Assembly: GCF_000698595.1 (NCBI RefSeq)
Contig: NZ_JFHC01000024.1
Coordinates: 1 to 64,000, forward strand
Direction: 5' to 3'
DNA: 64,000 bases
DNA from: Caballeronia glathei
Lineage (GTDB): Bacteria; Pseudomonadota; Gammaproteobacteria; Burkholderiales; Burkholderiaceae
The translations under genes were made by a program, and so were the position numbers. Under the pieces are notes generated by a model. The model saw nothing but the letters and a program-made list of their open reading frames with translations, made no database searches and had not been told where the DNA came from. Below are positions 17,107-27,292 of this stretch, one piece after another (the first letter of the stretch is position 1; each line of letters opens with the position of its first letter).

Positions 17107-18066
17107 TCAAATCGGAAAGCCGCCAGAGAACGTCTCGCGCAGGTACGCAACGAACAGCGTGACCGCGCGCGGCACATGAGACGTGTAGGGGCGTACCACG
17201 TAGATCTGTTCGGCGAACGCGCCGACCGGACGCCAGTCCGGCAGGACGACAACCAGCTTGCCCGCCCGCACCCCGGCCTGCGCAGTGAAGTCGGGAAGCA
17301 GCGCAATGCCGAGGTCGTCGAGGGCGGCGTCGCGCAGCGCCTCGCTGTTGTTGGCCGAGAACGGCCCGTTGACCGTCAGCGTGAACGGTCCCGAAGCGGA
17401 TTTTCTCGAACCCTTGCGCTCGAACGACCACATGCCGGAGGCGAGCGCGCGCGGATAGAAAAGGCAATCGTGCGCGGACAGCTCGGCGGGTGTCGCGGGC
17501 GTTCCACTGCGCCTGAGGTAAGCGCGCGTGGCGACGATGACCGAATGCGTATCGCACAGCTTCCAGGCGACGTGCGTCTCCGGTACCTGCGCGCTATGCC
17601 GGATCGCGAGGTCGAAGCCTTCCATGGCGATCGAGCTGAGCCGGTCGGATGCTTCGAGTTGCACGCGGACCTCCGGGTGCGCCCGCAAGAATCCGGCCAT
17701 TCGCGGCACGAGCTGTTGCCGGGCGAAAGCGACCGGCGCGGTGACGCGAATCAGTCCCCGCGCGACACCGGCCAGTTCGCGCACGTTCGCAAAGCTCGTG
17801 GCGATATGTTCGTACTGGCCGCGCGTATTGTCGACGAGGTGTTGCCCGGCCTCCGTGAGCCGCACGCTGCGCGTAGTGCGCTGCACGAGCGACACCCCCG
17901 CGGCTCGCTCCAGTTCCGCGATTCGCTGGCTCATCGCGGCCTTGCTCACGCCGAGCCGCGCGGCTGCGGCCGTATAGCTGCCCTGCTCGGCCAGCACGGT
18001 CAGCCAGTGCAGATGTGTCCAGAGCCCTTCAACCTTTTGCGCGTCCATGAAATGATTGTTCGCCAT
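17107..18066 (-). CDS. LysR-family regulator divergent from mmsA
   Basis: A 319-residue LysR-type regulator. The helix-turn-helix is GSYTAAAARLGVSKAAMSQR with the following IAELERAAGVSLVQRTTRSV. The effector domain includes GLIRVTAPVAFARQQLVPRM and DLAIRHSAQVPETHVAWKL. It belongs to the same broad subgroup as the other short-armed LysR genes here. Start choices are 18066 (MANNHFMDAQ) or 18048 (MDAQ). It is transcribed away from the dehydrogenase gene, and the gap contains ATGATT-TC-AATCAT. Control of mmsA is inferred from this arrangement. Confidence 0.93.
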   Translation of the reverse strand: MANNHFMDAQKVEGLWTHLHWLTVLAEQGSYTAAAARLGVSKAAMSQRIAELERAAGVSLVQRTTRSVRLTEAGQHLVDNTRGQYEHIATSFANVRELAGVARGLIRVTAPVAFARQQLVPRMAGFLRAHPEVRVQLEASDRLSSIAMEGFDLAIRHSAQVPETHVAWKLCDTHSVIVATRAYLRRSGTPATPAELSAHDCLFYPRALASGMWSFERKGSRKSASGPFTLTVNGPFSANNSEALRDAALDDLGIALLPDFTAQAGVRAGKLVVVLPDWRPVGAFAEQIYVVRPYTSHVPRAVTLFVAYLRETFSGGFPI

Positions 18067-18074
18067 TCAAAACA

Positions 18075-18088
18075 ATGATTTCAATCAT
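18075..18088. promoter_or_regulatory. Palindrome between LysR and mmsA
   Basis: ATGATT (18075-18080), TC, AATCAT (18083-18088): a perfect 6-bp inverted repeat just upstream of the LysR start and 69 bp before mmsA. The position fits an autoregulatory LysR site. Confidence 0.5.
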
Positions 18089-18156
18089 AGCGCCTTTGCT
18101 CCGGGCCCGATGCTTTTTACACTCCTGACATCGCCCATCAATGTAGAGGAGTCGAC

Positions 18157-19668
18157 ATGCAAGCGTTCAACGATACGGCAGACGTGGTTCATTACATTCA
18201 CGGTCAACGCGTGAACGGTTCCGGCACCCGGAGCCAGCCGATCTTCAATCCGGCAACGGGCGAACGCCCTCGCAAGCTGGTGCTGGGCGATACGACGGAT
18301 GTCGATGCGGCCGTCGCGAGCGCGAAGGCGGCGTTTCCGAAGTGGAGCAATACCCCGCCGATCCGCCGCGCCCGGGTCATGCTGCGCTTCCTCGAACTGA
18401 TGAACAAGCATCGCGACGAACTCGCCGCGATCATCACGGCCGAGCACGGCAAGGTGTTCTCGGATGCGCAGGGCGAAGTGTCGCGCGGAATCGACGTCAT
18501 CGAATTCGCCTGCGGCATTCCGCAACTGCTCAAGGGCGACTACACGGAGCAGGTTTCGACGGGCATGGACAACTGGACGACGCGTCAGGCCCTCGGTGTG
18601 GTCGCGGGCATCACGCCGTTCAATTTCCCGTGCATGGTTCCCTGCTGGATGTTCCCGGTCGCCATCGCAGCCGGCAACGCGTTCATCCTGAAGCCGAGCG
18701 AGCGTGATCCGTCGGCGTCCCTGTTCATGGCCAATCTTCTGAAGGAAGCCGGCCTGCCCGACGGCATCTTCAACGTGGTGCAGGGCGACAAGGTGGTCGT
18801 GGATGCATTGCTCGCGCATCCGGATGTCAAGGCGGTGAGCTTCGTCGGCTCGACGCCGATCGCGAACTACATCTACGAGACGGGCGCGAAGCACGGCAAG
18901 CGAGTGCAGGCGCTCGGCGGCGCGAAGAATCACATGGTGGTCATGCCGGACGCCGACCTCGACCAGGCGGTCGACGCGCTGGTCGGCGCCGGTTACGGGT
19001 CGGCGGGCGAGCGCTGCATGGCGATCTCGGTCGCGGTGCTGGTCGGCGACATCGCCGACAAGGTCATTGAGCGGCTGGCGGAGCGCGCTCGCACGCTGGT
19101 TGTGAAGAACGGCATGGAAGCGGACGCCGAAATGGGGCCGATCGTCACGCGGCAGGCACTCGATCGCATCGAAGGCTACATCGCGCTCGGCGTGGAGGAG
19201 GGCGCGAAGCTCGTGGTGGACGGCCGCGGCCTCAAGGTGAAGGGCCACGAAGACGGCTTCTTCACGGGCGGCACGCTCTTCGATAACGTCACCCCCGACA
19301 TGCGCATCTACAAGGAAGAAATCTTCGGGCCGGTGCTCGCCTGCGTGCGCGTGAAGGACTTCACCGAAGCGGTGGAACTCATCAATGCGCACGAATTCGG
19401 CAACGGCGTTGCATGCTATACGCGCGACGGCCATGTCGCGCGCGAGTTCGGGCGCCGGATCGAAGTGGGCATGGTCGGCATCAACGTACCGATTCCGGTG
19501 CCGATGGCGTGGCATGGTTTCGGCGGCTGGAAGCGCAGCCTCTTCGGCGACATGCATGCGTACGGCGAGGAGGGCGTGCGTTTCTACACCAAGCAGAAGT
19601 CGATCATGCAACGCTGGCCTGAGGCCACGGAGAAGGGCGCCGAATTCGCGATGCCGACGGCGAAGTAA
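18157..19668 (+). CDS. mmsA: Methylmalonate-semialdehyde dehydrogenase (CoA-acylating)
   Basis: A 503-residue aldehyde dehydrogenase that converts methylmalonate semialdehyde or malonate semialdehyde plus CoA to propionyl- or acetyl-CoA and CO2 with NAD, in valine or inositol breakdown. The catalytic Cys is C287 in [11 protein letters not shown]. The usual general-base Glu of hydrolytic aldehyde dehydrogenases is replaced (QALGGAKNH), which marks this CoA-dependent subfamily. GITPFNFP and [11 protein letters not shown] bind cofactor. A ribosome site (GAGGAG) precedes the ATG. No mmsB or other valine genes adjoin, so its pathway partner must be elsewhere. It is divergent from a LysR gene. Confidence 0.93.
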   Translation: MQAFNDTADVVHYIHGQRVNGSGTRSQPIFNPATGERPRKLVLGDTTDVDAAVASAKAAFPKWSNTPPIRRARVMLRFLELMNKHRDELAAIITAEHGKVFSDAQGEVSRGIDVIEFACGIPQLLKGDYTEQVSTGMDNWTTRQALGVVAGITPFNFPCMVPCWMFPVAIAAGNAFILKPSERDPSASLFMANLLKEAGLPDGIFNVVQGDKVVVDALLAHPDVKAVSFVGSTPIANYIYETGAKHGKRVQALGGAKNHMVVMPDADLDQAVDALVGAGYGSAGERCMAISVAVLVGDIADKVIERLAERARTLVVKNGMEADAEMGPIVTRQALDRIEGYIALGVEEGAKLVVDGRGLKVKGHEDGFFTGGTLFDNVTPDMRIYKEEIFGPVLACVRVKDFTEAVELINAHEFGNGVACYTRDGHVAREFGRRIEVGMVGINVPIPVPMAWHGFGGWKRSLFGDMHAYGEEGVRFYTKQKSIMQRWPEATEKGAEFAMPTAK

Positions 19669-19703
19669 GCAGCGCGCTCCGGCGCTCGTGGACGTGGAGG
19701 ATC

Positions 19704-19732
19704 GCCCGCTTGTCTTGTATGGGAAAGCGGGC
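19704..19732 (+). terminator. Hairpin after mmsA
   Basis: GCCCGCTT (19704-19711) and AAGCGGGC (19725-19732) form a perfect 8-bp stem with a 13-nt loop, 35 nt after the stop codon. No U tract. Confidence 0.5.
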
Positions 19733-20158
19733 AGCTAACGCTACGAATTCATGTGATGCGGGCGTTCGTGCCCGTCCATGACGATGCGCTTCCAGCGCGT
19801 TGAATCTCCCGACGGAGAACGCTGCCACGCGAAACCGGCTCTCTGACGCGTCGCTGCGTGTATCGCGCGACACGCTACCGATGCGCAATCTCCACACTGA
19901 ATTAGTAGGTGCCTGCTGAACGATTGAGTGCGGATCAAATCCGCCCAAACGATGGCAGCGCACCCCGCAACGATCGCCGCACCATTCGAGTGCGCGCCCG
20001 TTGCGCGAGGTACCCAAGCTCGATTACCGGGTGTACAGTAGCAACGGATTGCGGTCACAGGGTGGTCCGCCGGATGCTTCCGTCGTGCCGGACAAAGCCC
20101 GTGTCCGTATTGGTACCGGCATCCATGGCGCCTGTCGATTGCATCAGGAAGAACCAAG
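19733..20158. other. Leader region of the kinase operon, no gene seen
   Basis: About 425 bp between the mmsA hairpin and the kinase start. Frames on both strands are short or lack recognisable protein sequence. AGGAAG lies at 20145-20150, upstream of the GTG at 20159. A promoter for the signalling operon must lie here, but no clear motif was identified. Confidence 0.4.
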
Positions 20159-23100
20159 GTGACGACTCCAGGGCCACTATCGGCGCGACGTGCGCGACGC
20201 GAACGGCTGCTCGAACGACAAGCGGCACTCGCCGCGCTGACCCGTATCGACTTCTATCAGAACGAAAATCTGGAGCAGACCCTCCGGTACATCACGGAGA
20301 CGGCGGCACAGTTGATGTGCGTCGAACGCGTGAGCCTCTGGCGCTATGCGCAGTCCCGTTCGGCAATCCACTGCATCGACCTTTACGAGTCGAGCCTCGA
20401 CAGGCACAGCAGGGGTGCAGAGTTGCAGGCCGAACTCTATCCCGCCTATTTTCAGGCACTCGCATCGAGCGAGGCCATCGTCGCCGACGACGCGCACGCC
20501 GACCCGCGCACCCGCGAATTCTCGGAGACGTATCTCACGCCACTGGGGGTCGCAGCGATGCTGGATACCCCCATCTTTCTGCACGGCCGCGTTGACGGCG
20601 TGCTATGCCACGAGCAGGTCGGCGTGCCCATGCCGTGGACGCCCGAGGACCGGTTGTTCGGCATCGCACTCGCCAATCTGATTGCGCTCGCCATCGAGCG
20701 CGACGACCGCAGGCGTGCCGAAGAAGCGCTGCGCGAGAGCGAGCAGCAACTCGCGACACTCGTCGCCTATGCGCCCGATGCGATCCTCGTATTCGATGTC
20801 GATGCCGACCGGTATGTGCAGGCCAACGAGCAGGCCGCGCGCCTGTTCGGGCGCGAGCGCGAGGCGCTGCTACGCATCGATCCGGTCGAGCTCAGCCCCG
20901 AGTTTCAGCCGGATGGACGCGTGTCCAGCGAGGCGCGCTGCGAGATGATCGACAGGGCGCTCGCGGGCGGTACGCCAGTCTTCGAGTGGATGCATCGCAA
21001 TGCCTCGGGCGACGTCGTTCCCTGCGAAGTGCGCCTCGTGCGACTTCCGCACGCGACCCGCAGGCTGGTGCGCGGCAGTGTCATCGACATCGGCGAGCGC
21101 ATGCGGACCGAACAGGCGCTGCGCGCGAGCGAGCAGCGCCTGTCCACGATGCTGGCGTATTCGCCTGACGCGATCACGCTGCTCGATGTCGACACGCTGC
21201 GCTTCGTCGAAGTGAACGAGCAGGCCGCGCGCCTCTACAGACGCGACCGGGAGTCGCTCCTGCGCATCGGTCCTGTCGAACTCAGTCCTGAATTCCAGCC
21301 CGACGGCCGGTTATCCGGCGTGGCGGCGCGCGAGAAGGTCGAGGAGGCGCTCGATGGCGGCGTGCCGGTGTTCGAATGGCTGCATGTCGATCCCGAGGGC
21401 AGGCTGTTTCCCTGCGAGGTCAGGCTCGTCAGGCTGCCGGATGCCACGCGCCGGCTGGTGCGCGGCAGCGTGATCGACATCAGCGACAGAAAGCGGGCCG
21501 AGGCGGCGCGGCACGAGAGCGAGGCCCGGATGCGCGGCATTCTCGATGCGTCGATGGATTGCATCATCAGCATCGACGCCGACGGCTGCATCATCGAGTT
21601 CAATCCCGCCTCGGAGCGGACCTTCGGCTACCGGCGCGACGAGGTGATCGGCCGCGAACTCGCTGGCCTGATCGTCCCTCCGCAACTGCGCGGCGCGCAC
21701 CGCCGGGGGCTCGTGCGATATCTCGCGACCGGCGAAGGACCGCTCTTGGGCAGACGGATCGAGGTATCGGCGCTGCGATCCGACGGCGCGGAATTTCCGG
21801 TCGAGATATCCGTCACGCCGATCCTCGGCGCAGCGAAGCTCGTGACCGCGACGGTGCGCGACATCACGGAACGAAAGCGCGCGCAGGCCGAGTTGAATTG
21901 CGCGAAGGAAGCCGCCGAGACAGCCAATCGCGCGAAGTCCGAATTCCTTGCCAACATGAGCCACGAACTGCGCACGCCTCTCAACAGCGTGCTCGGCTAC
22001 GCGCAGCTTCTGCGGCGCGACTCCGGTCTCAACGAGCGGCAAAGCAAGGCACTGACCATCATCGAGCAATCGGGCGAGCACCTGCTCGGGCTCATCGACG
22101 AGATTCTCGACATGGCGAAGATCGAGGCCGGTACGCTCGAGGTGACCATGGACAACTTCGACCTGCACCGCTTGCTGGAGAGCATCGCGGGGATGATGAA
22201 AAGCCGGGCGCAGACCAAGGACCTCGCGTTCACCACCGCGCAGTGGTCGGACATTCCGCACATGGTTCGCGCCGATGAACGCCGCTTGCGGCAGGTGCTC
22301 ACGAATCTTCTGGAGAATGCGATCAAGTACACGCAACGGGGCGGCGTGGCCCTGAAAACCGGGCTCATCGGGCAGCGCGTGTGCTTTCTTGTCGAAGACA
22401 CCGGCATTGGCATCCGTCCGGAGCATCTGTCGGAAATCTTCGACGTGTTTCACCAGGTGCGGGACCCGGCTACCGTCGTCGACGGTACCGGCCTCGGGCT
22501 CGCCATCAGCAAGCGGCTCGTGCATCTGATGGGCGGCGAACTGCAGGTCGCCAGCACGCCACGCGAGGGCAGCCGCTTCTGGTTCGAGCTGGAACTCGCA
22601 CCGGGAGAAGCGCCAGCGGCGACGGCCGCAAACCACCTCGTGACCGGTATCGCGGGCGAGCGCCGTCGCGTGCTGGTGGTGGACGACGAGCCGGACGGGC
22701 GCAGCCTGCTGCGCGACCTGCTCGAACCCATCGGCTTCGAAGTGCACGAGGCCGAGGACGGCGAGGTGGCGCTGAGCGAGGCGGCGCGCCTGAAGCCCGA
22801 CGCGATCGTGATGGACATACGCATGCCGCGCCTGGACGGTCTCGCCGCGACCACCCGCATTCGCGCGATGCCAGGGCTCGCTGACACGGTGATCTTCGCG
22901 ATCTCCGCGAGCGCGTTCGAGCACAACCGTGCGCGCTGCATCGAGTCGGGTGCCGACGAGTTCATTCCGAAGCCCTTTCGCCAGGAGAAGCTGGTCGAGT
23001 TGCTTTGCGCGCATCTCGACCTCACGGTGCTGCGCGCCGGAAGCGACGAGGCTGCCCGCGAGACGCTGGACGAGGCGCTCGTCGCGCCGCCTCCAGCGGA

Positions 23101-23284
23101 CCTGCAAAGGTTTCTCGACCTTGCATCGCGCGGCGACGTCAGGCAGCTCATGAACGAGGCGAACGGCCTTGCGGCGCGCGATCGCATCCACGCGCCGTTC
23201 GCTGCCCGGATCTGCGAACTCGGCGACGCGTATCGCATGAAGGAACTGCGCCGCTGGCTCAAGAGCCTTGCACACGCGCCATGA
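20159..23284 (+). CDS. Hybrid sensor histidine kinase, GAF-PAS-PAS-PAS-HisKA-HATPase-REC
   Basis: A 1041-residue cytoplasmic sensor with no membrane segment. Domains: GAF about 25-180; PAS1 191-320 and PAS2 321-450, which are tandem copies; PAS3 about 451-575; HisKA with the phospho-acceptor H602 in [12 protein letters not shown]; HATPase about 705-815 (N-box [11 protein letters not shown]1 [10 protein letters not shown]2 GTGLGLAIS); receiver about 836-950 with phospho-acceptor D886 in [12 protein letters not shown]. The start is GTG. The stop overlaps the next gene by 4 bp, so it almost surely signals to that response regulator. The stimulus is unknown; GAF plus several PAS domains point to a soluble ligand or redox signal. 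Confidence 0.93.
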   Translation: MTTPGPLSARRARRERLLERQAALAALTRIDFYQNENLEQTLRYITETAAQLMCVERVSLWRYAQSRSAIHCIDLYESSLDRHSRGAELQAELYPAYFQALASSEAIVADDAHADPRTREFSETYLTPLGVAAMLDTPIFLHGRVDGVLCHEQVGVPMPWTPEDRLFGIALANLIALAIERDDRRRAEEALRESEQQLATLVAYAPDAILVFDVDADRYVQANEQAARLFGREREALLRIDPVELSPEFQPDGRVSSEARCEMIDRALAGGTPVFEWMHRNASGDVVPCEVRLVRLPHATRRLVRGSVIDIGERMRTEQALRASEQRLSTMLAYSPDAITLLDVDTLRFVEVNEQAARLYRRDRESLLRIGPVELSPEFQPDGRLSGVAAREKVEEALDGGVPVFEWLHVDPEGRLFPCEVRLVRLPDATRRLVRGSVIDISDRKRAEAARHESEARMRGILDASMDCIISIDADGCIIEFNPASERTFGYRRDEVIGRELAGLIVPPQLRGAHRRGLVRYLATGEGPLLGRRIEVSALRSDGAEFPVEISVTPILGAAKLVTATVRDITERKRAQAELNCAKEAAETANRAKSEFLANMSHELRTPLNSVLGYAQLLRRDSGLNERQSKALTIIEQSGEHLLGLIDEILDMAKIEAGTLEVTMDNFDLHRLLESIAGMMKSRAQTKDLAFTTAQWSDIPHMVRADERRLRQVLTNLLENAIKYTQRGGVALKTGLIGQRVCFLVEDTGIGIRPEHLSEIFDVFHQVRDPATVVDGTGLGLAISKRLVHLMGGELQVASTPREGSRFWFELELAPGEAPAATAANHLVTGIAGERRRVLVVDDEPDGRSLLRDLLEPIGFEVHEAEDGEVALSEAARLKPDAIVMDIRMPRLDGLAATTRIRAMPGLADTVIFAISASAFEHNRARCIESGADEFIPKPFRQEKLVELLCAHLDLTVLRAGSDEAARETLDEALVAPPPADLQRFLDLASRGDVRQLMNEANGLAARDRIHAPFAARICELGDAYRMKELRRWLKSLAHAP
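20729..21508 (+). repeat. Tandem duplicated PAS domain within the kinase
   Basis: Two adjacent 390-bp units (20729-21118 and 21119-21508) encode residues 191-320 and 321-450. Aligned without gaps by eye, 86 of 130 residues are identical, including the blocks [22 protein letters not shown] and [13 protein letters not shown]. This is an in-frame internal duplication. Confidence 0.85.
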
Positions 23285-25077
23285 ATCCGGTCATCGCGGA
23301 GAGGCCGCTCATTCTCGTCGTGGAGGACGTTCCTGCGAATCTGTCGATCCTGCTCGATCTTCTCGGCGCCAACGGGTTCGCGGTTTCGGTCGCGGAAGAC
23401 GGCGAGAGCGCGCTCGAGGAGATCGACTATGCGAGGCCCGACCTGATCCTGCTCGACGTGATGATGCCCGGCCTCGACGGGTTCGCGACCTGCGCGCGCC
23501 TCAAGTCGAACCCCGCGACGCGCGACATTCCGGTGATCTTCATGAGCGCGCTGACGGATACCGTCGACAAGGTCAAGGGGCTCGAACTCGGCGCCGTCGA
23601 CTACATCACGAAGCCGTTCCAGCACGAGGAAGTGCTGGCGCGCGTCGCCACTCATCTGGAAGTCCAGCGCCTGAGGGCCAGGCTTCAGGAGAGCGAGCAA
23701 CGGCTCTCGCGCATCATCGAGTCCGCGATGGACGCGATCATCGCGCTCGACGAAACAGGCAGTGTCACGCTCTTCAACCGGGCGGCCGAACGCGTGTTCC
23801 GCTGTCAGGCGGGCGAAGCCCTGGGCGGGCCCTGCAACCGCTTCCTTTCCGCGCCGCTGTGCCGGATGCTCGGTGACTACATGCATGCGGGATGTCCGCA
23901 GGCGCCGGTCTGGCTGACCGAAGGCCACAACGCCGTACGTGCCGACGGCGCTCCGTTTCCGATCGAGGCTACGCTTTCGTGCGCGCAGGCGGGCGGGCAG
24001 GTGATCTACACGCTGATCCTGCGCGACATCGAGGAGCGGAGGAAAGCCGAGGCGGAGGTCGGGCAGCTGCGCGGGCTGAACCGTTGTCTTCAGGACGAGT
24101 TGCTGGAGGCTCAGGCCGGTGAGGAACTCGCCGGCCTGGAAGGATTGCGCGAAGTCATGGAGCAGGTACATCAGGTGGCCGGCACGGGTGCCTCGGTGCT
24201 CGTGACCGGCGAAACCGGCACGGGCAAGGACCTGATCGCACAGACGATCCACCGGATGAGCCCGCGCGCCGGCCACCCGCTCATCAAGCTCAATTGCGCG
24301 GCATTGCCCGCCAATCTGATCGAAAGCGAGCTCTTTGGTCATGAGAAAGGCGCGTTCACCGGCGCAACTGCGCGCAAGGCAGGCAGGTTCGAACTGGCGG
24401 ACGGCGGCACGCTCTTTCTCGACGAGATCGGCGAGCTCGCGCTCGATGTGCAGGCGAAGCTCTTGCGCGTGCTTCAGGACGGCGAGTTCGAGCGGCTCGG
24501 CGGCACGCGCACACTGAGGGCCGATGTGCGCATCATCGCGGCCACCAACCGGAGTCTCGCCGAGGAGGCCGCCGCGGGGCGGTTTCGTGCGGATCTCTAC
24601 TATCGGCTCAATGTGTTTCCGCTCGCGTTGCCGCCCTTGCGCGAGCGCCGCCGGGACATCGCTCCGCTGGCCGCCCATTTCGTGCGCCGCTATGCGGCCA
24701 GGTACGGCAAGCACATCGACGCCATTGCGCAGGCTCCGCTTTCCGTGCTCGAAAACTACCGCTGGCCCGGCAATGTGCGCGAACTGCAGCACGTGATAGA
24801 GCGCGCCGTGATCCTGACGCAGGGCGGCAAGCTCGCACTCGGCGACTGGTTCAGCAGCGCCGCGCCCGCCTGCGACGCCGAGGTGCCAAAACCGGCCGGC
24901 GATGGCGACGCACGCGCGGTGACGCTTGAAGAAGCGGAGCGCAGCCATATCCTCAGGGTGCTCGAAGAAACCGGCTGGCGCGTGAGCGGCAAGGCGGGCG
25001 CGGCCGAGCGCCTCGGTCTGAAGCCCACGACGCTCGAATCGCGGATGAAGCGGCTCGCCATCACGCGCAAGGCGTGA
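23281..25077 (+). CDS. Sigma-54-dependent response regulator, REC-PAS-AAA-HTH
   Basis: A 598-residue NtrC-class activator with an extra PAS domain. The receiver (1-125) has phospho-acceptor D59 in [16 protein letters not shown] spans about 138-255. The AAA domain has Walker A GETGTGK (310-316), the sigma-54 contact loop GAFTGA (357-362), Walker [13 protein letters not shown] and [10 protein letters not shown]. The C-terminal Fis-type helix-turn-helix is about 560-590 ([20 protein letters not shown]). ATGA overlap with the kinase stop shows translational coupling. The PAS domain between receiver and ATPase is unusual for NtrC types and may give it its own signal input. Targets would carry GG-N10-GC promoters; none was identified here. 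Confidence 0.93.
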   Translation: MNPVIAERPLILVVEDVPANLSILLDLLGANGFAVSVAEDGESALEEIDYARPDLILLDVMMPGLDGFATCARLKSNPATRDIPVIFMSALTDTVDKVKGLELGAVDYITKPFQHEEVLARVATHLEVQRLRARLQESEQRLSRIIESAMDAIIALDETGSVTLFNRAAERVFRCQAGEALGGPCNRFLSAPLCRMLGDYMHAGCPQAPVWLTEGHNAVRADGAPFPIEATLSCAQAGGQVIYTLILRDIEERRKAEAEVGQLRGLNRCLQDELLEAQAGEELAGLEGLREVMEQVHQVAGTGASVLVTGETGTGKDLIAQTIHRMSPRAGHPLIKLNCAALPANLIESELFGHEKGAFTGATARKAGRFELADGGTLFLDEIGELALDVQAKLLRVLQDGEFERLGGTRTLRADVRIIAATNRSLAEEAAAGRFRADLYYRLNVFPLALPPLRERRRDIAPLAAHFVRRYAARYGKHIDAIAQAPLSVLENYRWPGNVRELQHVIERAVILTQGGKLALGDWFSSAAPACDAEVPKPAGDGDARAVTLEEAERSHILRVLEETGWRVSGKAGAAERLGLKPTTLESRMKRLAITRKA

Positions 25078-25103
25078 CTTTCACGAGATATCGGGAAAGT
25101 CAC
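25074..25103 (+). terminator. Terminator overlapping the regulator stop
   Basis: GTGACTTTC (25074-25082) and GAAAGTCAC (25095-25103) form a perfect 9-bp stem with a 12-nt loop. The left arm contains the stop codon of the sigma-54 regulator gene. It marks the end of the two-gene operon. Confidence 0.6.
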
Positions 25104-25324
25104 GAAGACTGCCGTGAACGCCACGACCGCCGCGCGGCGCAGCGCCACCGCGCGGCGGTACTTTCCATCGCGGCAAAGCATTGCAGGGCAAGGCGCCCGG
25201 CGATGCGCATGTGCGGTTCGCGGGCTGCGCGTGGCGCATGGCACGTCTTTCGCATCATGGGTGCTCGCAATGTGCGAGAGCCGCAACCGCCGTGGTCGCG
25301 GCTCGCGTCCGTTGCGAACTGGTA

Positions 25325-25738
25325 ATGAGAGACACCGTGATGAGCAGATCGCTATGCGTTGGCGCGGCAATCGTCAGCCTGAGTGTGGCCGGCCCCGTCG
25401 CCATTTCCGACATGTTGAAACCGGCCGAGAGCACGGCCGCTTATGTAGTCGATGAAAACGCGCCCGCCGTCAATCAGGGCGCATGCGGCGACACCTGCAC
25501 GGCCGCCCTGCCGACCGTGCCTGCGAGCGCGCAGCCGGCCGTCCATGGCGCCGGCCTGGCACAGGCAGCCTACCAGGGCCATCCCGTGCGCCTCGACGCG
25601 GGCGGTCCCAAGCCCGGTGGCATCGGCCGTGACAACGCGGGCGGCAACTGGCATGCGGTGCATCGTGCCGTGTCGGCCCATTCGGGTTCGCGTCATACGG
25701 TGGCGATGGCGAGCCCGTTCGACGACAACGATTTCTGA
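25325..25738 (+). CDS. Exported protein of unknown function, 137 aa
   Basis: Begins MRDTVMSRSLCVGAAIVSLS, with a hydrophobic segment VGAAIVSLSVAGPVA that reads as an uncleaved or cleaved signal sequence; a second start at 25340 (MSRSL) is equally possible. The rest is low in hydrophobic residues and rich in Ala, Gly, Pro and His, with two Cys close together (GACGDTC), suggesting a periplasmic disulfide. It ends in PFDDNDF. No family is recognised. It follows the signalling operon in the same direction but after a terminator, so it probably has its own promoter. Confidence 0.55.
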   Translation: MRDTVMSRSLCVGAAIVSLSVAGPVAISDMLKPAESTAAYVVDENAPAVNQGACGDTCTAALPTVPASAQPAVHGAGLAQAAYQGHPVRLDAGGPKPGGIGRDNAGGNWHAVHRAVSAHSGSRHTVAMASPFDDNDF

Positions 25739-26021
25739 CTCCCGCGGGAAATCGCGCCGAAGCTCGCGTCTTGCGCGGGCATGCGGCTGACGCCGAAGCG
25801 ATGCCGGTTGCGCGATACGACACGCCGCGCTGCGTGCGTTTCGTGGACGGATTTCCGATAGCCATGACGGACTAGAACCTCAGCCGGATCGAAAACCGGT
25901 TTGTCCGATCCAGGGTGATAGCTGTCGTTCCATTCGTCGTCGTGTCATATCGCCGCTTCACTGCATTGACGGGACACGACGGCCTCCGCCGTGCGTCAAA
26001 TCGTTGTTTCCGGAGTCAACC
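25739..26021. other. Intergenic, no gene seen
   Basis: About 280 bp with no supported gene. CGGAG at 26010-26014 is the ribosome site of the DUF3563 gene. Confidence 0.4.
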
Positions 26022-26159
26022 ATGTTTGCATTGCTCCTTGAAGCGCTGATCGACTTGCTCGAGCGCGCTGAACATAGCCGCCGCGACGCCTACCTTTCGT
26101 CGTCGGTCGACATGTGCGAACTCGAACGTCGCATGCGTGCGATCGAAACAAGCGAATAG
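26022..26159 (+). CDS. DUF3563 small protein, 45 aa
   Basis: A 45-residue protein MFALLLEALIDLLERAEHSR ... SSVDMCELERRMRAIETSE, with CGGAG 7 nt before the ATG. It matches the DUF3563 pattern common in Burkholderiales: a short amphipathic N-terminus, RRDAYLS.S.D, then a conserved LERRMRAIE helix. The function is unknown; the same family occurs in several copies per genome. Too short to be seen by length alone, but the family pattern is clear. Confidence 0.8.
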   Translation: MFALLLEALIDLLERAEHSRRDAYLSSSVDMCELERRMRAIETSE

Positions 26160-26235
26160 CCTGTCGTGGCCGGTGGTGTCGTGGCCGGCTCAGGCCCACT
26201 CTGTCGAATTATTGATGCCCTTCGTTACTTCGCCG

Positions 26236-26628
26236 TCACTCGTCACGAGCCGGTTCAAGTTCGACGACCGCGAGTCTTGCCACGATGTCGCCGATCACGC
26301 GGCTTCGATGTCCTCGTCCGGTCGTATCTTCAAGGAGCAGCGCGTCGCCGGTCCGGACGGGCTGGCGCTCTCCGTCCGATGCTTCGAATTCCATTTCTCC
26401 GTGGAGAACGAATATCCACATGCGCAGCGGTGACCGATGCAGATCGCCCGTCCATCCGGCAGGCAACAGCAGGAAGCCGCTGCGCAAAGCAGGTACAAAG
26501 CCTGAAACGTTGAAGGCCGGTGCCGGCGGCGCAAAGTCACGTGTGAACGTTTCCATAATCATCGGCCCGAAGTGCGATTCGCCGTCACGGTCAGCGTAAA
26601 GCCGCATGTAGGTCAGTGCAGAGGACAT
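26236..26628 (-). CDS. Cupin-domain protein
   Basis: A 130-residue single-domain cupin. The first cupin box is around HRSPLRMWIFVLHGEMEFEA and the second around GDALLLEDTTGRGHRSRV. The His and Glu/His residues there could bind a metal. Such small cupins are often regulators, isomerases or dioxygenase-like proteins; no substrate can be assigned. It stands alone between the DUF3563 gene (convergent) and a frameshifted DUF302 gene on the same strand, 261 bp upstream. Confidence 0.8.
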   Translation of the reverse strand: MSSALTYMRLYADRDGESHFGPMIMETFTRDFAPPAPAFNVSGFVPALRSGFLLLPAGWTGDLHRSPLRMWIFVLHGEMEFEASDGERQPVRTGDALLLEDTTGRGHRSRVIGDIVARLAVVELEPARDE

Positions 26629-26889
26629 TGCGCATCTCCCTGAAATTCGCTTTCCCGGCAGAAGGTCAGTCTACAACTGGGGCGATGCGTGCAAATGGCT
26701 GATCGCGCAGGCGTGAATTGTCGCCCATGCCACCTGCATAGCGGATGCTCGCGATGCATGAGCGGCCGACACGTTTGACCGGTCGAGCATGAGAGCAACG
26801 ACCCGCGCGATCGCGGGCACACTGGAACATCGGCTCAACCTGAACAACGGGCCTTCGCGGCCACCGCCACGCGCCTGACCCCGGCCGCC

Positions 26890-27292
26890 TCAGCTAGCCG
26901 CAGCGGCCTGCACGAGCGCGCCGATACCGTCGACGGGAATCATCAATTCGGCAGGGGCGCCGTGCCGCGCTTGCAGATAGCTCGTCGCGTTGTACGAAAG
27001 GCAGACGCGGTCATCGGCGTCCTGCCACACCAGCACCTTCAGGGGCAGGTCGAGCGCCAGCGTCGGCACGGCTTGCATCAGTGGCGTACCGGCTCGCGGA
27101 TTGCCAAACACGAGCAACTGCGACGGCTGCATCGTCAATCCCGCGCGCTGCGCGTCCGCCGCGAAGTCGATTCGGGCGAACAGAACGAGGTGCTTTGCTT
27201 CGATCAGCCTTGCGAGCGTGTCGGCGAGCCTGCTCGACAGAACGGTGCGTGGCCACCGTGACGATGCCGTTGTCTGCCACATCAGGAAGCAT
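26890..27292 (-). pseudogene. DUF302 gene with a single-base frameshift
   Basis: The N-terminus is in one frame (MLPDVADNGIVTVATHRSVE from the start at 27292) and the rest in the next (SSRLADTLARLIEAKHLVLF, then ARIDFAADAQRAGLTMQPSQ, LLVFGNPRAGTPLMQAVP, LDLPLKVLVWQD). Removing one G at 27229-27231 (GAGCAGG on the coding strand) restores SVEQLADTLARLIEAKHLV and a 133-residue protein with the normal DUF302 spacing. The span is 403 bp, one more than a multiple of three, as expected. DUF302 proteins have no settled function. Either a recent inactivation or a sequencing error. Confidence 0.8.

Noticed and set aside
19741..20157. Reverse-strand open frames before the kinase gene
   Set aside because: No ribosome site and arginine- and cysteine-rich translations typical of non-coding frames in GC-rich DNA.
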